Positions 5,037 to 6,839 of a DNA stretch of 6,839 bases are shown one piece after another. Both the position numbers and the translations under genes were made by a program. Position 1 is the first letter of the stretch, and each line of letters starts with the position of its first letter. The stretch comes from Candidatus Altarchaeota archaeon (GTDB taxonomy: Archaea > Altiarchaeota > Altiarchaeia > IMC4 > SCGC-AAA252-I15). Below the pieces are notes generated by a model. That model saw nothing but the letters and a program-made list of their open reading frames with translations, ran no database searches and was not told where the DNA came from. Location: assembly GCA_018815265.1 (NCBI GenBank), contig JAHIYG010000045.1, positions 1 to 6,839 on the forward strand, in the 5' to 3' direction.

Positions 5037-5930
5037 CTATTCTCTTATTATTGGTTTTAGGTCGTATAGTATGCTTTCTACGATTTCGTTTATTTTGTAT
5101 TTTCTGGCTTTTTGTCTGAGGTTGTTTAGGTCTATCTTGTCTTTGTGTAGGAGTATCATGTATCTGGCGTAGGTTTTCGAGTCTCGTGTATCGTGCAGGA
5201 GAGTGAAGATTATCGTGTCCTCCAGGCTTGTGTATTCGCCATTGGAGTTCTCAATTATAGGGGTGGTTTGGTCTGCGACGTATAGGGTTGTCGTCGGGGG
5301 TATTATGTTTATGCCGTATTCTCCTACTGCGGAGGTGGAGGTGAAACGCCAAGGATACTTTAGTCCTACAATATATTCTTTGTGGTCGTCTGTTTGAATC
5401 AGGTACTCGCCATCGCCCTGCCATATAATCGCCCCGTCTTTTTCCAGCTCCGCATTAAGTTTTTTTGGGTTCTCGTATTCGAGAAGGCATTTGTAGAGTG
5501 GGTGGTCCGTGGATATGTAAAACTGGTCGTTGAAGTTTCTGACCAGCCCCATGATAGCGAACTTGGACATTATCTTGTAAGTCTGGGACCTACTTACACC
5601 TGTTGTCTTAATCAGCTCCTCGGCGGTTTTGCCTTCATAGAGGATTTCCCTCAATAGAGGATAATTTTTCTTTGAAAGAGCATTCTCAATGCGGTACGGT
5701 CCGTAGAGTTTGAAGAGGTGGGACAGTTGAACGGTTTTCTCGTTTTCAGGTATTGTGTATTTTGCCGGTTTGCCGGCTGACTCCATGAGTCTCTTGGATT
5801 TAAGGTGGCGGAGGACATAGTAGGCGTTAGGCTTGCTGAACTTCGTCTTGTTCATGAATTCCCGGATACCCATTCCAGGCTCCTTGATCACAGCCTTAAA
5901 TGCCTTAAGTTCCGGTGTTGAAAAGTCCAT
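5037..5930 (-). CDS. Double winged-helix protein, AbiEi-antitoxin-like
   Basis: A 297-residue DNA-binding protein. It has two winged-helix domains, residues ~5-60 (GIREFMNKTKFSKPNAYYVL then a KYTI wing) and ~88-140 (TAEELIKTTGVSRSQTYKIM then QFYI). These are followed by RFTSTSAVGEYGINII...TTTLYVAD (about 195-220) and a helical end, SLEDTIIFTLL to VESILYDL. That order resembles AbiEi-type antitoxins, where a winged helix precedes a 'SALxxxGL...VYV' region and a C-terminal all-helical domain. AbiEi proteins neutralise the AbiEii nucleotidyltransferase and repress their own promoter through inverted repeats. The nucleotidyltransferase gene ends 40 bp upstream and the nuclease-like gene starts one base after this stop. 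A T-rich TTTTTTAATA at 5959-5950 could be its own TATA box, with a leaderless ATG at 5930. The DNA-binding call is strong; the AbiEi kinship is inferred. Confidence 0.7.
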   Translation of the reverse strand: MDFSTPELKAFKAVIKEPGMGIREFMNKTKFSKPNAYYVLRHLKSKRLMESAGKPAKYTIPENEKTVQLSHLFKLYGPYRIENALSKKNYPLLREILYEGKTAEELIKTTGVSRSQTYKIMSKFAIMGLVRNFNDQFYISTDHPLYKCLLEYENPKKLNAELEKDGAIIWQGDGEYLIQTDDHKEYIVGLKYPWRFTSTSAVGEYGINIIPPTTTLYVADQTTPIIENSNGEYTSLEDTIIFTLLHDTRDSKTYARYMILLHKDKIDLNNLRQKARKYKINEIVESILYDLKPIIRE

Positions 5931-5970
5931 GATAGAATAAGGAATTACGTATTAAAAAAGGAGAATAATC

Positions 5971-6645
5971 TCACTTTTTAATATTATTGTGGCTTATCGG
6001 CACCTTAACGCCAAAACGCCCGGAAAACAACTTCCAACGACCAAAAACGACCGTAGAATACTCCCCGCCCAATTTGCGTCCGATACCCTTAACCTGACCT
6101 CTGAACTCATCCTCAACCACCCGCCAGTCTAATCCCCCCTTGAAAATAGAATACATGTCGTCCAAATCTTTTTCCCTTGAAGTCACCGACTTGAACAAGA
6201 ATACGTCTTCTGGAGCGCATACCATGTTGACAAGATTACCAGAATCAAAACCTCTGACAGAGCGTTTCTTCATTCCTTCGCTAAAACCGAAAACACCGCA
6301 CACCCTCTTGAGGAAGACATCAACCCTCAGACCTGGCGTGAACTCCTGGTTGAGCGGTGTCTCCCTAACCTCATCGAAAATGCCGAAAGTATTCATGTTG
6401 GTGTAGCCGCCGTCCAAATTCACAATCTCGTTCTCAATGAACCCAGAAACAATAAGAGCCTTTTTGAAAGCCTCAGCCTCCTTCTCTGTTAGGAAAACAA
6501 CATCCGCGTCCTTGGTTGTGTCCTTCAAACCATGCCAACACATGGCATTACCGCCTATGTGATACGCAGTAACTGCTTTGTCCAAGTTCGAGCCAATCCT
6601 CCCAAAAACTGATTTCATGTATTCCAGGCTATGCCGGTGTTCCAT
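5971..6645 (-). CDS. Nucleotidyltransferase with AbiEii/DUF6036-like motifs
   Basis: From ATG 6645 the protein has 224 residues. It shows the minimal nucleotidyltransferase signature: IGGNAMCWHG (Gly31-Gly32), DADVVF with Asp46 and Asp48, and a third acidic residue in LRVDVF (Asp109). A later APEDVFLFK (Lys152) and SREKDLDDM (Arg157, Asp160, Asp162, Asp163) match the last two motifs of the AbiEii toxin group. Such enzymes transfer nucleotides to an acceptor, in some toxins tRNA. The frame continues upstream to TTG 6738, but that 31-residue extension is hydrophobic, lacks a ribosome site and covers TATA-like boxes, so ATG 6645 is preferred. The partner is the AbiEi-like gene 40 bp downstream. 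In classical abiE operons the antitoxin comes first; here the order is reversed. The fold is confident; the toxin role is inferred. Confidence 0.75.
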   Translation of the reverse strand: MEHRHSLEYMKSVFGRIGSNLDKAVTAYHIGGNAMCWHGLKDTTKDADVVFLTEKEAEAFKKALIVSGFIENEIVNLDGGYTNMNTFGIFDEVRETPLNQEFTPGLRVDVFLKRVCGVFGFSEGMKKRSVRGFDSGNLVNMVCAPEDVFLFKSVTSREKDLDDMYSIFKGGLDWRVVEDEFRGQVKGIGRKLGGEYSTVVFGRWKLFSGRFGVKVPISHNNIKK

Positions 6646-6662
6646 CCCATTACAACTGTGCC

Positions 6663-6684
6663 GGATTAAATAAGGATATAATCC
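6663..6684 (-). promoter_or_regulatory. TATA box and short inverted repeat before the nucleotidyltransferase
   Basis: On the minus strand, TTATTTAAT (6673-6665) lies 24 bp from ATG 6645, the right place for a leaderless archaeal promoter. The arms GGATTA (6684-6679) and TAATCC (6668-6663) form a 6-bp inverted repeat that encloses it, so a repressor bound here could block the basal factors. This supports the shorter gene start. Confidence 0.4.
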
Positions 6685-6761
6685 GTCCAACAGAAAAATA
6701 ATAGATTCAAGCCACAGGATCCCGGTAACGAAAACCAACCAGCGAGACTAATCAACCCTAC

Positions 6762-6803
6762 TTTGATAACACCCCGTATTATATAATTCACCTTGTTATC
6801 AAA
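6762..6803. promoter_or_regulatory. Symmetric operator/TATA element (42 bp dyad)
   Basis: TTTGATAACA (6762-6771) and TGTTATCAAA (6794-6803) are perfect 10-bp inverted arms. Exactly at the dyad centre (6782.5) lies ATTATATAAT (6778-6787), a palindromic TATA-like box, with 6 bp between it and each arm. The half-sites are 32 bp apart centre to centre, about three helical turns. It can direct transcription left (start near 6756, toward the nucleotidyltransferase) or right (start near 6809, toward a gene beyond the window). The arms share TGTTATCA with the cluster at 2129-2167. It is probably the binding site of a dimeric repressor; the winged-helix protein of the same operon is the obvious candidate. 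Confidence 0.6.
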
Positions 6804-6839
6804 ATCAGTAGGAACACAAGGAAATTGGTGTTTGAGTCA

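Noticed and set aside
6646..6738. Hydrophobic 31-residue N-terminal extension of the nucleotidyltransferase
   Set aside because: It would need a TTG start without a ribosome site and it covers promoter-like boxes. The catalytic domain is complete from ATG 6645.
1..6839. CRISPR array, rRNA genes, insertion-sequence transposase, integrase
   Set aside because: I found no regularly spaced repeats, no rRNA-like sequence and no transposase or integrase motifs in any frame.

Overview
The window most likely comes from an archaeon of moderate GC content. The signs are AT-rich TATA-like boxes 22-30 bp upstream of several start codons (a leaderless style), a GGTGAT-type ribosome binding site before one gene, and the families present: a thioredoxin of the MTH895 kind beside a CcdA-like protein and an ArsP_1-type permease, and winged-helix and nucleotidyltransferase proteins common in archaeal accessory DNA. 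No rRNA gene or other lineage marker is present, so I do not name a phylum.

Layout. (1) 12-2097, plus strand: a compact three-gene cassette of a CcdA/ArsG-like membrane protein, a CxxC mini-thioredoxin and an ArsP_1/DUF318-type permease. The first two genes are 15 bp apart and the last two overlap. Together they look like a thiol/disulfide relay feeding a metal or metalloid (arsenical, Cu, Zn) export system. (2) 2098-2375: non-coding, with a cluster of three copies of a TGTTATCAT half-site and a T-rich tract. (3) 2376-2942, minus: an orphan ParB/sulfiredoxin-fold protein with a DGHHRW motif. (4) 2943-3391: a structured non-coding stretch with a tRNA-like 5' half on the minus strand, a long imperfect hairpin, an archaeal-type TATA box and a short repeat also found at 2349-2366. 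(5) 3392-4438: an AT-rich island with a dual-specificity phosphatase-like gene (plus) convergent with an unrecognised gene (minus), probably acquired separately from its neighbours. (6) 4523-4669, plus: a candidate 48-residue membrane peptide whose stop codon shares a TTAA palindrome with the stop of the convergent gene. (7) 4666-6645, minus: three genes in a row, a nucleotidyltransferase with AbiEii-like motifs, a double winged-helix protein with AbiEi-like features, and a small PD-(D/E)XK-like protein whose N-terminus is broken by one extra base in an A run. (8) 6762-6803: a perfect 42-bp dyad-symmetric element, with 10-bp operator-like arms flanking a palindromic TATA box, at the head of region 7.

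The most interesting part is regions 7 and 8: a possible AbiE-like toxin-antitoxin or defence module in reversed gene order (nucleotidyltransferase first), with a nuclease-like third gene and a symmetric operator whose half-site recurs three times behind the metal-export cassette about 4.6 kb away. All functions are inferred from motifs read by eye; no database search was made.
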